From contig NC_047062.1 in NCBI RefSeq assembly GCF_902459465.1, positions 26,839,866 through 26,903,865 on the forward strand: DNA of 64,000 bases, read 5' to 3'. The translations under genes and the position numbers were made by a program. Positions 1 to 11,274 of the stretch are shown here, piece by piece. Source of the DNA: Asterias rubens. Its lineage: Eukaryota; Echinodermata; Asteroidea; Forcipulatida; Asteriidae. Within the stretch, counting starts at the first letter, position 1, and each line of letters opens with the position of its first letter. The notes beneath the pieces are model-generated. The model was not told where the DNA came from and ran no database searches. It saw only the letters and a list, made by a program, of their open reading frames with translations.

Positions 1-77
1 GGAACAGCAACTACAAAACTTTCTTTCTTTTCCAGATTTCTGTCCTTATTTCACATTTAAGACCGAGGTGTGTTATA

Positions 78-271
78 AAACACATACTGACTGGCATAAT
101 TCGGTTACTAGTGTACATCTATTCCCCCTCGGGCCTGTGAGTGACCAGAAAGGGACCTATTTCCCTCGGCCATTGGCCTCGGAAAATAGATCCCTCTTCT
201 GGTCACTCAAACTCCCTGGGTAAATAGACGTACACTAGTTACCTCATTGCCAGTCAACATGTGTATACTAA
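78..271. repeat. Foldback element with long inverted arms
   Basis: Positions 107-239 form a large imperfect palindrome: the left arm starting ACTAGTGTAC pairs with the right arm ending GTACACTAGT, and both carry a GAGTGACCAGAA / TTCTGGTCACTC block. The tip is a CCTCGG..CCTCGG segment. Similarity of the arms extends outward to about 78 and 271 (TGACTGGCA / TGCCAGTCA). The left flank TATAAAACACATACTGAC resembles segments near 2230 and 59280, so this is one member of a dispersed family. No coding sequence is visible. The rest of 1-570 shows nothing else I can name; it lies downstream of the last visible IFT43 exon. Confidence 0.7.
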
Positions 272-570
272 GTTGTAATGTTGAGACTATTAATGAACTC
301 ACTTCGTAGAGACTATTTAGAACTCACTCTGTGGCAGTGAAGTTAATAACGAAAAGTCCCCTTGATCCACTAATCAGTAAAAGTAGTAGTACCATACTCT
401 TTGGTGAAGCTTCAAAGCAAAGCACATCAATGTTCTTAGAGTCCACAAATTTGGCCCATAATTTACAATATAGTGTAGTATTCACTCTGATTCAGTAAGA
501 GTTCTAAGGTTGATGTTTTCCCAAAGGTATTATTTGATGAGGCTCAGTGAAATTGATTGTGTTAATTTAC

Positions 571-3039
571 CAGTGTAAGTAGCTGAGAGTGCTTCAGTAG
601 GTCATTATCAAGCTCACGGTATGTCGCAACACGATTGACTTGAACACTAGGGGGCGCTGCAATTTGGGCTGCCATGTCTTCTTCTTGCACGTCATCCAAG
701 TCTGGAATAACTGGAATATCTGATTCGCAAACAGGAAAAGAAAACACCAAATTTTTCATGTCTCCCATGTGCAATACTAAGCTGGATACTGACTATCTGC
801 ATAACCAAAACGGGCTTACGGACAAGAAGTAACTTAGAACAATAGAATAACACTTATCTGAATAAGGTTACCAGCCAAAATTGTACAATTTCTAGCAGAG
901 ACTTTTCTTAGGAGTATCTCGCCAGACCAGGGCTCGATTTCCCAAAGCAATACAATTTATCACAAGACAAATTGTCAGTATTACCGGAGTGATTTGTATT
1001 GTGACATCACACTTTACTTAGCAACTACAATCGATTTGCAGTTGCGATCAATCTTCCTGATCTTACCTCTTTGTGTAATCGGCCCCAGTGCCTTGCATGA
1101 AAACCCACATGGACATCGTAATCGGCCCCAGTGCCTTGCATGAAAACCCACATGGACATCTTACCTCTTTGTGTAATCGGCCCCAGTGCCTTGCATGAAA
1201 ACCCACATGGACATCTTACCTCTTTGTGTAATCGGCCCCAGTGCCTTGCATGAAAACCCACATGGACATCTACATACACTTCAAAACTAGGCAGCTGCTA
1301 ATGTGTCAGTCTATTCAACATAAGATCACAGCGTGTACATGTCATCTCTTGAGTCATTGCACAATGTGCTACTATAAAATGTACAAACACATAAATGTAC
1401 AAACACATGTAATGTACTTGAAGCACATTTTGCTATCTCAAAGGATTACTTGATGAGACTAGATCAAGTGCAATCCTTCTAGAGGCTCAGCATTAATCCC
1501 ATTTCCAATTACAAATTGACAAACTACAGATATGTTAATTGATGAACTTACCATCATCAGAGTCATCTCTCCTTTTGGGGCTTTCGGGTCGAGATCGCTC
1601 TCTGCAAAACATCATATAACAGTAATAGATTGATTATGTCAATATTCCACATAGATAGGACTTTGGGTACCCAGTGGTTTGCGGATTTGATTCCGTAAAA
1701 GTAAACACAGTTGAATTCCGTTGTCAGCAATTTGCTTTTTGTTTCTCAAACACCATGTAAAGGTAGAAACACCTTACCCCAAGACTTGGGAATAAGTTGA
1801 GATTTAACCAAACCTCAACCTCATTGTCAGACCTCTATGTTCACTCACGCAAAAGTGTAACTCCATCAGCACAAAAACACTCACTTAACTAAACTGTTTT
1901 TAATGCATGCTACAACACAGCAAACCTTCACATCAACCAACATGACCACTGCTAGCTAATTATTGTACATTGCAAACACACTGATACATACTGTACATTG
2001 AGTTTGTACAACCAGCAACCCTGGAACTGGATATGTCTTAGTTTTACTAGACGGCGGCCGTGTGATAGTGCATCGTTTGCCGTGTGATAGTCCGACTACT
2101 ATCACACGCCGTGCAGTACCCAGACGTCTTTTTACCCACGTCGAACCCAATCAGTTGTGCATCTATGTATCTGAAACGCGCGGACGAACGTTACAACTGT
2201 GCAAAGATGATAAATAGTCTGTTGGGGTGTTATAAAACAAATATTGACTGCTTTAACTTGTGCTATGGTTAAAACTACGACTCCCTCGGCCCCATTCCAT
2301 TATCCCTCAGCGCAACTGTGAGCATTGACCGCTCGTTTGTGTTGAGTGATGTGTGGTTTTGTTATTCCTGCATGCTTCCATGCATCTAACCATAGAGCAA
2401 GGAACAGAAGGAGATACAACTAGTCGTCTTCCAAGGTTCCATGTGTGTGTTACCACGGTCACAAACGACCAGCGCTAATCGGCAGAAACATCCGCGGGCG
2501 CAATTCCTGGCAAGCAAAGTATGAAAGAACCATGAAAGAACTAGGTATTATAATGTCTGTGGTTACGTCACAGAAAAACACACAGATTGCATTGCGTTCA
2601 AGCGTCCTTTTTCAGCCAACGGCAAATACGGCATAGATGACTTTAGCTAAGAAAAACGACATTTCAATTATTTTGGCAAACGAAAATGCAATAGGAATTA
2701 CCTCTTCTTTGTAATATTCTTATGCAACAAACACAAAATCAGTTGAACAATTACAGCTCTCTCAGTTTTCATAACCAAAAATATCCCACCCAAAGTCTTT
2801 TTCTTCAGCCGCGCCACGCATCTGGAACTCTCTACCACTTAATCTTCGATCTTGTCTTTGTACTGCAAAATTCAAGTCTCTTCTCAAAACTTATCTTATG
2901 TCACAGGTTTTCAATGACTAATTTTGTTGTGTCTGTTTTTCTTTGTGTTGTGTTTTGTTTTTGTTTTGTTTTTGTTTTGTTTTTTTGTTTTACTGCGCCT
3001 TGAACACCCAGCTGGGTGGATATGTGCGCATTACAAGTC

Positions 3040-3073
<34 letters not shown>

Positions 3074-6000
3074 AGTTTTATATTCCCTTTTTTCAGTTTG
3101 TGTCTAATTGTCTACCGTTCAAATGCATATCACCCAATAGAAAAAACTTTGTAAACAATCTCAATTCGTTTTCAACGGCCGGAGACCACCGACATTCTTT
3201 TTATGATAAAACAATCAATATTACATATTTCATAATTTTCCCGATCAGCAAAACCAAACAAATGTCATAACTCATCACAGGAAAGGCCAATTTGTTTGCT
3301 TCAAAATTCAGTAGAAAGCTCAAAGTCAACAGTTTCTAATATAGCACTGTGGCTGACATCGGCTACTGCGCACGCGTTGAACTTGTTAGTTGCTACTTTA
3401 AGACTCCAATAATTATGAATGGAAAACAACGTAATACCAGCGACGGCAGCGAAAGGTGGTAACACACATGGGGTACAAAGAGCTCGCTGCGGTCGGAATG
3501 TGTACAGCCTTTTACAGGCGCTGCGGTTCACATCCATAGTGTTTCCACTGGAGGTTGATGCAGCACTAATCAGATTAATTTGAGCTTTGGAGTTGTAACT
3601 CCTTCTGTTCCTTGCTCTATGATCCAACTAACAACCATATAAAAAGCACTTTATGTATCTAACAAATGTATTGTTAGCACTGAAGATCAAATAAAGTGGT
3701 GCAGCAACACAATCTTAAGGCTAGAACTTACTCCGAGAATTTCTGCAGATCACTTACACTCTCCGACCTTCATTGCAGCCGTAGAGGATGAGAACAAATG
3801 AGCAACAAAATAACAAAACATGCAATGAAATAAAAACACAACGGCAAAACTAACCGGAAACCCATGGATTGGGAGATGGGAGTCAGGGCTGAAATGCAAA
3901 TACTTGTAAAGGGATCTATGGGCTGGTCAAATTTAATTGCAAGGTAGCCCTACGTTATTCTAGGTTTATTTGAAATGAAAGTATTATTTATCAAACAAGG
4001 CAAACACTATGCCCCCTTCGGCTGGGCATAACAATCACACAAGTTAGTACAAATGTATGCAGGCTAGTCAAATGTACAGCCAATAAGGCAGGCATAGAGA
4101 TAAGGTACAGTTAGAGGAATACAAACACCACAACATAGAGTCATTACTTGTTAGTTCAAGATTTCAGGCAGCCAGTCTTGCTTAGTGTTAAGTCCACTTT
4201 ATTCATATATCTGGTATCATTGCAAAGCCTTGAAATCCAAGGAATAGACATACTTGAAACCCCATTATCAAATAAGCCATGCAGTCTAGATTGTATTCAA
4301 AGTCCAAGCAAATACCATTGTTGTGCTAAGTGGATGTGGTCAAGTGAGAATTTGCTGGCGGATTTCTCCTTGAACTCTCATTATCAAAGGCTCAACTGAA
4401 GAGACACATATATGTGTCTGTGTAATACCCAAATGTCTTAGCACTACATAGCCTCACATAGAACATTGTGCACTTTCTGATTTTTATTTTTACAAAATGG
4501 CTGATTTAATACGACAAGGTTGGTTCAGTATATCAGGCAAGCTTGGGAAACTCAATGTTATTTAATTTGCTACCTACACATTTTTATCCACTTTAGGTGC
4601 ATCGTCAGCCCATCCTCCTTGTCTCCTTTTGGGTCTGTTTGGAGGACCTCGAGGCTACAACAAACAAACAATAATGCAATATTGTCATGAAAAATAAACA
4701 CTTTAGGGTCCTTGCACTGCTGTAGAAAATATTTGAAATTAATAGTTTTAAAATAAACTTTGCTGCAAATATTTTGCAGTGACTTTTTCTGATCAGAAGT
4801 GGCATTATAAAGCATTAACCCATGGGAAAAAGCAACTTAAATATGAAAAGACAAAGTCATACTTTTATAACATTGCATCATAAACATAGATGAAGCAATT
4901 CAACTTAGAAGCAAAAACATAATATTTGCTAAGCATGGTTTTGACTGGTTATTTCTAACTTAGCTAGATTTTTGCTAAAAAGCTTGAGAATGTCAGTCTC
5001 TCATCTCAAGTTCCATTCTAATAGTTATAAATGTGGAGCCAAATCTGTTTAAGAACTTACACTGCCATTTCTCTCTGACATTGGAATAGCGCCCTCTGGT
5101 GTTTCATCTCCACCAATGTCTCCATTCGGCTGGTTGTTTGCGGATGATTCAAGTTTGTCTGCCCTTGCACGGCGCCCTTTTTTGGCGTCCTGTCAACTCA
5201 AATCATTCAAAGTTATGAAGACAGTTCTACACTTAGCATGATAAACAAAGGTCACTGATTCACAACATCTGCTAGTTTATAACAATTATTAAGCATCTAC
5301 CTCCATGTTTAAAGCAACAATGCTAGCACACTCCCACAGAAGAAGATTATGCTACTTTCTTTTGTTTTGTTAGCCCCACTTGCCATCTGAGAAAGGATTG
5401 ACATCCCTTATCGTAACACATACTTTGCTTGTACTTTGCTTGTACTTCGAAAACACTTAACACAATCTACCAACCTAGATTTAGGCAGTAGATGTTACTC
5501 TAATAGCCAGAGGAGTATCTGGCTGTCCTCCTGTATTATTTTGTCATTTCGGCATAAATGTAGTAAGTGACAATTTGGATACCCAGTTTTTAAGTTTCCA
5601 GCAAATTTGGACAAGCCTTTTACCAATTCCTGGCTAAAATCTTGGTTAAGTTACTCATACTTTGACTATGTGACTGTGACACAGTGTTACCTACTGACTG
5701 TGACAGGGGTTTGTGACTATTCAGACTGTGTATAGCTTCTATTTCTAATCCTGGAAAATGCTTGACATTTGCGTGTCTAAAGGTGCATGGAAGTTCGAGC
5801 ATAGCCTTGCTCAAGGCAGTCGCATTATTCACTCCGAAAAGACGCGGACATTATGGTAGTGAGGTGACCATGGGAACTCTTCTTTTGTGCTTTTTATAGT
5901 AATGAGGTCAGTGGCTTCAACACAGACCCTACAAGGCTGTTGGCCTACGGCCTCAGTATGCTGCTAGTGTACTGGGGGCGTCGTGTCGTGCGATGTGGTT

Positions 6001-6236
6001 ACAAACATTACGCACAGTGCAAATACGGGTGGGTTTTTACAGCAGCGGTCTTTTATCGGAGTAAACAATTCGACTGCCTTGAGCAAGGCTAAAGACATCA
6101 AAAAACAAGTGTCTGAAATAAACACATCCCGCCACTTCTCGAATTAGAACTTTGACAAAATTTATTATCATGAAAGTGATTATTAATTCAATCATACCCT
6201 CTTTTGTGTTGTAAATTCCAAGTCGTCACCTTCCAT
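571..6236 (-). CDS. IFT43: Intraflagellar transport protein 43 (partial, 3' end outside window)
   Basis: IFT43 is a subunit of the IFT-A complex, which carries cargo back along cilia. Five exons on the minus strand join in phase: 6236-6198 (start ATG), 5189-5061, 4654-4578, 1601-1552 and 719-571, giving 148 residues. Exon 3 carries [14 protein letters not shown], matching the family's RQGGWA segment. Exon 5 begins [15 protein letters not shown] (residues 99-113), followed by [12 protein letters not shown] and [10 protein letters not shown], the most conserved stretch of the family. A good donor (GTAAAT) follows residue 148. The family's last ~60 residues must lie left of position 1. Introns: 4577-1602 contains a LINE 3' end, and 1551-720 contains a 55-bp minisatellite. 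The ortholog call rests on remembered family motifs and the start on the only in-frame ATG of exon 1. Confidence 0.9.
1062..1269. repeat. 55-bp minisatellite in an IFT43 intron
   Basis: There are four tandem units: 1062-1116, 1117-1159 (shortened by an internal deletion), 1160-1214 and 1215-1269. The full units are essentially identical. Read on the minus strand, which is the sense strand of IFT43, each full unit ends in AAAGAGGTAAGA, a strong 5' splice-site match. The repeats keep several frames open, which explains the ORFs seen here; I do not consider them genes. Confidence 0.9.
2040..2340. repeat. Partial foldback family member
   Basis: A short inverted pair GTGTGATAGT..ACTATCACAC lies near 2060-2110. 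It is followed by sequence resembling 59020-59340: GTGCAGTACC near 2110, then TATAAAACAAATATTGAC near 2231, then TGTGCTATGG near 2262. The right half of the palindrome seems to be missing. It lies in IFT43 intron 3 and has no convincing coding content. Confidence 0.5.
2722..3075 (+). mobile_element. 3' end fragment of a non-LTR retrotransposon
   Basis: The segment around 2810-2900 reads as the extreme C-terminus of a LINE reverse transcriptase (a rough R-x-W-N-S-L-P-L-type motif, then a lysine-rich tail). It is followed by a T/G-rich 3' UTR, the phrase CCAGCTGGGTGGATATGTGC and a (ATT)n tail at about 3039-3072. Such microsatellite tails are typical of CR1/L2-group LINEs. It is 5'-truncated and inserted in IFT43 intron 3, opposite to that gene. 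Confidence 0.6.
5802..6091. mobile_element. Short inverted-repeat transposon (MITE)
   Basis: The ends are near-perfect inverted repeats: TAGCCTTGCTCAAGGCAGTC at the left and its reverse complement at the right, extending inward to TCACTCCGA / TCGGAGT. The 290-bp element has no ORF and sits in IFT43 intron 1, about 100 bases from the first coding exon. A second piece with the same right end occurs near 26500-26560. Confidence 0.75.
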
Positions 6237-6449
6237 GATTTTTTTCTCTTCACCAGCAGCGTCAGTGTCTGTGTCGCACTTCTTTTACAGCATACGTTTT
6301 TGCTATAAAAGAATATAAATTTCAACATTACCAAACTAAACAACACACACTACTCTTTCGGTGTTGTCAGACAATGTTCAGCGATGTCCCCTCCAATTAT
6401 TTAACAGACATGTCTGATGGGGTCAGTGATGTCTTTATAATCATGTTTA

Positions 6450-8215
6450 TGACTGACCATGGGTCCGGGACTGACAGAGACGAGTTGGCCAACCTAGTAC
6501 AAAAAGTGTTTTAAAAAAGTGCTGAAAGAAGATGGTACCTGGGTGAGGAATGATCAAGAGAAAGCAGATGCCCTTATAATTCCTTTTTTGGGAGTATTTT
6601 GACTGAGGATGACTTGGTGAATACTCCAGACATCGATCCTTACCATGTAGAATCATCCTTAAACAACGTCGAGTTTGAAGAGGAAGTAGCTGTGGTAATT
6701 TTATCTTAATTGGACAAAGACAAATCACCAGGCCCTGACGGTGTCACCAGATTGGAAGACCTCTTCAAATGATCTTTTCCTGGAAATAGGCTACTGTGGT
6801 CGCTATCTTTAAGAAGGGAAAAAAAGCGCCTACCAGGGAACTACCGGCCAGTGAGCCTAATATCAATAATCTGTAAAATAATGGAGAAGATTATTTGAAG
6901 CAAGATGATCCAACACCTAGAACTCAATCACCTATTCACTGATGACCGGTACGGCTTTCGCAGTGGCATATCTTGTTCAACCCAATTGACTGTTGTTCTC
7001 GAGCAGTGGACCAAAATTCTTGATGATGGCCATGGGATAGATTGCCTGTACTTGGATTTCTGTAAGGCATTTGACAGTGTGCCGCACTAGCATCTTCTTA
7101 CTAAGATTAGAGCAAACAGCATCAAAGGATGTCTTATCAAGTGGATTGACATGCCGCAGTCAACGAGTGGTAGTAAACAGGAAGAATTCAGAAACCTGCG
7201 AAGTAACAAGTGGCATACCCCAAGGAAGTGTCCTAGGTCCAGTCTTGTTCAATATCTACATTAACGACTTACCATCTATTGCCCAGAATCCTACAGCGAA
7301 GCTATTTGCCGACGACACAAAATTGTACAGAGTAAGTTGTAGACAATGAAGAGGATGCTAAGCTACTCCAACATGACTTAAACGACATCATCCAATGGTC
7401 AAGTAAGTTGCAGCTACCATTCGACAAGGAAAGTGCAAAGTTATACACTATGGAAAGAGTAACAATGAAGGAATGGGAGAAAGGAATCTATGAGTATTAT
7501 TTGACTCAGACCTGTCTTTTTGCACCCATGTACAGTTACCTGATGTCTCCAAAAGAGCCAATATCAATTTGGGAAACATCAAATGTTCTTTTTCATCCCT
7601 TGGGTCCAGTGGAATGCTACAACTATAATACCATAGTCACCCAACACTAGAATATTGCAAAACAGTCTGGAGACCAACGTATCAAAAGGGCGTACGGGTA
7701 GATTTACTGGAAAAGGTCCAGCAACGAGCTACATGACTCATCTCAGATGTGAAGCATCTAAACTACAAAGACAGACTTAAGACACTCACTACCATCACTA
7801 GAGTAACGCAGACAGAGGGCTGATCTTCTTCAAAATACAAAATCATGTATTAATTTGAGGCTATAGAAAAGAATGACATGTTTGAAATCATCGAAGAATC
7901 CAGAACAAGGGGACACAGGCTTAAAATAAGGAAGCCCCACTGCAAATCTAAGACGAGTAGATGTCTTTCTCACTCTCAGTGTGGAGCATTGAACAACCTT
8001 CCTGACATGCCTGAAATTGCCATTAATGCCTCATCAATCAACAAGTTCAAGTCAGCACTTGAAAATCATTGAAAGCACCACCTGCTGAAATACTGCCTAT
8101 ACCAATGCGAACCCAATGCAGTAACCTCCATGGATGGTTCAACTTTCAAGCATCAACACCAAAGAGTCAACCGTCCAAGGCCCAAGTTCAATTACTAAGA
8201 CTTAGAGTCGACTAA
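6450..8215 (+). pseudogene. Decayed LINE reverse transcriptase A (CR1/jockey-like)
   Basis: Reverse-transcriptase blocks appear in order but in shifting frames: NYRPVSL near 6845, a YGFR-S--C-TQL block near 6950, LDFCKAFDSVPH near 7053-7090, SGIPQGSVLGPVLFN near 7210 and LFADDTKLYR near 7300. These are the standard fingers and palm motifs, including the catalytic A/FADD box. Stops and frameshifts break it many times, for example at 7088. Upstream of 6800 a weak PGPDGV motif marks the RT start. No endonuclease domain was recognised. It is a dead copy. Confidence 0.85.
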
Positions 8216-9055
8216 GAGCTAGAAGATCATGCGAGACCCAACTACTTTCAACAGTCCACAAGATATGGAAAGCCAATGAGAATATTCATAAAGTGGACGC
8301 CATTGTACTTGATTTCGCTAAAGGCCTTCGACACTGTCCCACACTGTAGATTGCTACTGAATTTAGACTGCTTTGGCATCAGCAGACCTCTCCATCATTG
8401 GAATTCATCCTTTCTTCTTGGGAGGCAGCATGTGGTCATCCAGGGCGTCAAGGCCAGTACAAGTGACATGTCACTTCAGGGAATCCTCAAGGAAAGGTTC
8501 TTGGTCCTCTCCTATTACTCATGTATAATGTCAGCCTATTTGCAGATGACTGTATCATCTATAGGCCATTTGCTACATCATCTGACTTGCGACACCCTTT
8601 AGAGTGACCTTAAATAACTTGAGAGATGGGAAAGGAAATGGCTGATGTCCTTAGAACCCGAGAAATGTTTCACTCTTCATTTCACACGAAGAAAATAAGA
8701 ATAAGATAGCCTACTCATACAAACTCTTCAATCATTAACTGCAAGATCAATTCATCATGCTAGACTAGGGGTCACACTTTCTACTGACATGTAATGGAAT
8801 ACACACATCGACAAAATCACATCCAAGGCAAGCTGCATGCTTGGATTTGCCCGTCGCAACCTTGGCAGTGCTCCCCGTAAAGGCTAAGATCCAAGCCTAC
8901 AAGAGTCCTGTTCGCCCCACCGTTGAATACTGTTTGGGACCCTTGCACCAATAGGAATATTCAGAAGATTGAGGCCACTCGGAGACGAGCTGCATGTTTC
9001 ATTACCAACAACTACACCAGGGATAGTTCTGTAACACTAACACTAACAGATATGT
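8216..9055 (+). pseudogene. Decayed LINE reverse transcriptase B (different copy)
   Basis: A second RT begins near 8290 with LDF-KAFDTVPH and continues in broken frames through an FADD-like palm segment near 8540 and a C-terminal RRRAACF motif near 8985. The AFDTVPH motif occurs downstream of the whole of copy A, so this cannot be the same element continuing. It is full of stops and frameshifts. The 5' boundary is approximate. Confidence 0.7.
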
Positions 9056-10250
9056 TTTAGTGGAAAACACTTAAAGGGGGAGTACCTCAAGGTACCCGGG
9101 TTTTTAGCACTCATCAATGATGCTGTAACTAACAGGACACTTAATACATTTAAGTATGTTGATGATCTCACTGTAGTGGAGACCAATAGCCGCAACTCAC
9201 CCTGCAGCATGCAAACCCAGCTTGACCAATTCCAGGAGTGGGTTGAACTGAACCATATGAAATTAAACAATGACAAATGCTCAACAATGAAAGTGTCATT
9301 TCTGAGACGACCAATTCTTAGTCCACCTCTCACACTTTGTAATATACCATTAAACACTGTCAATGTAACCAAAATCTTAGGGCTCAATATCAATGCTGAC
9401 CTTAAGTGGGGAACCCAAGTTGCAGAGATACGGAAGAAGGCTAATGGGAGACTCTTCATGCTCAAAACACTGAGACGTTTCAACTTACCACGTGCAGACC
9501 TAGTAACTATTTTTACTGGCTTTTTGAGACCTTTAGTTGAATTTGCTGCACCTGTTTGGCATTCAGGAATAACTGCAGCTCAAAATACAGCTGTAGAAAA
9601 TATCCAAAAGAGAGCCTGTAAAATTATCATGGGCAAAGATTACACTCCATTTGAAGAGGTGCTTGCAATTCTCAACCTTGAAACCCTTGAGAAACGAAGG
9701 AAGCAGCTGTGCCTGAGCTTCTTCAAATCCTTGCTTTCTTCTGAGCAATTCTGCAACTGGGTCCCACCACTTAGGAAAAATATTCACCACAAGAACTTGA
9801 GAAACTCAGATGAAATCTCACTACCAGTTTGCAAAACTAAACGGTACAAAAATAGTCCGATTATTTTTTTTTTAATATGACCAGTTTATGGAACAAAACC
9901 CAATTTTAAAGCAATAATAATATATTTCTATATTTTTACCACATCTAGCCATTGTGATCACTTGTTAATGTTGTAAATACAACTACAATCAATGGCCTGC
10001 TTTTATCTAATTGATGTTCAGATTTTAATTGGTCTTTTGCTTGTTTTTTTTTATTATAACATTTTCAATTCCTGTCTGTTGTTTTATTATATTGTCACAC
10101 CATTTTTGAGTAAAAGTAATTCAATTTCAATGTGCAATTTTTTTTAATTACATATTTGCCTTCTATTTAATTTAAAATTTTAAATTTATGTAAAATTGTT
10201 GTAATTCAGCCTTTGTGCTGCGAGGACAGTTCATCCATCTATCTATCTTG
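9056..10250 (+). pseudogene. LINE reverse transcriptase C, 3' half plus 3' UTR
   Basis: This starts inside the palm domain (GGVPQGT near 9078) and reads YVDDLTVVE near 9157. From 9176 to 9880 it has an intact 234-codon frame with the thumb and C-terminal motifs (KCSTMKVSF, LGLNINADLKWG, FAAPVWHSG, IQKRACKIIMG). This is typical of CR1/L2-group LINE C-termini. An A/T-rich 3' UTR follows, ending in a short ATCT repeat near 10235-10247. It is much better preserved than copies A and B, so probably younger. The catalytic aspartates are YVDD rather than FADD. Confidence 0.8.
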
Positions 10251-11274
10251 ATGAAATTGAGCTGCCCTTACTTCAACACGCCTTAACCAGAGACTTTTCA
10301 CAATGCACAAAATCATCCACAAACATGTTCAACTTGATCAGAAAAAACATCTGAACTTCAACCTACTAATAATTAAGAAGAGAGTACAGCTGGGGAACCA
10401 ATGCCTTTCAATTCAAGTTTCATCATACCACAGAGGTTTTCCCAAATACAGCAAAAGTAAGACTGGAATTCACTCCCTTACTTTTTACTTAACAACCAGC
10501 ATAACTAGCCCAACTTAATTTCGGCCTACACTTACTAAGGTACGCATAAAATGCGACTACGTAGGAGCATTAGGAGTTCTGTTACTCCCTACCTGACCTG
10601 ACTTGACATCATTGACCATTGACTCATCATTGACATTGAGTGTTGTTCCAGCTGGCAGTTAGTATGTACATGGAGGTAGACTACCTCCATGGAGCTGATC
10701 AATAATTATATCATCAAGTCTTTAAGATCATCATCATGGTCTATTGATTTGAAAATTCAATTAGGTCAACAAATGCTGTCAATACTGTGTAATGATGACT
10801 GAGTATTTTATCATATTTCTGCATTCACAAAAACAATTTGTTTGATTGATGATGTGTGTAAAAAATAATTAACAATATTATTTATAGGCCTACTGTTATA
10901 AAAAATAAATTAAACTTAATAAATAAAACTTAAAATACAATTTTTGTTTAAATTGTGAACAAAAAACATACATCACCTTACCTACCTAATTCAATACGCT
11001 TGTTTCCTCACATATCGGGTATTCTAACTGTTAAAAGGTTCCAACTCACTGACCCGAGTTCGAAAAAGAACAATTTCATACGATTTAAAGGTACAACTGA
11101 AGACCAACAGCAGCAGAAGACAAAAATGTATCAGCGTTGCGAGGAAACTTATCAATTGATGAAAGACGTTTCTTGATTGGCTAGCTTCAGTCATATAGCC
11201 TGCTAATGACCAATAAAATCGTACGACAGTAAGGGGTTATTAAAGACATCCCAGACTGCTTTGCGTTAACAAAC
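10251..11274. other. Intergenic sequence, nothing recognised
   Basis: This is A/T-rich non-coding sequence between the LINE cluster and ARSA. I saw short TTGAC/CATTG-rich runs near 10600-10640 and no convincing ORF, RNA gene or transposon end. The last ~150 bases should contain the ARSA promoter, but no clear TATA box is visible. Confidence 0.5.

Noticed and set aside
1025-1279. Repeat-containing 84-codon frame on the minus strand
   Set aside because: It is an artefact of the 55-bp minisatellite in the IFT43 intron. It does not fit the IFT43 phase or family sequence.
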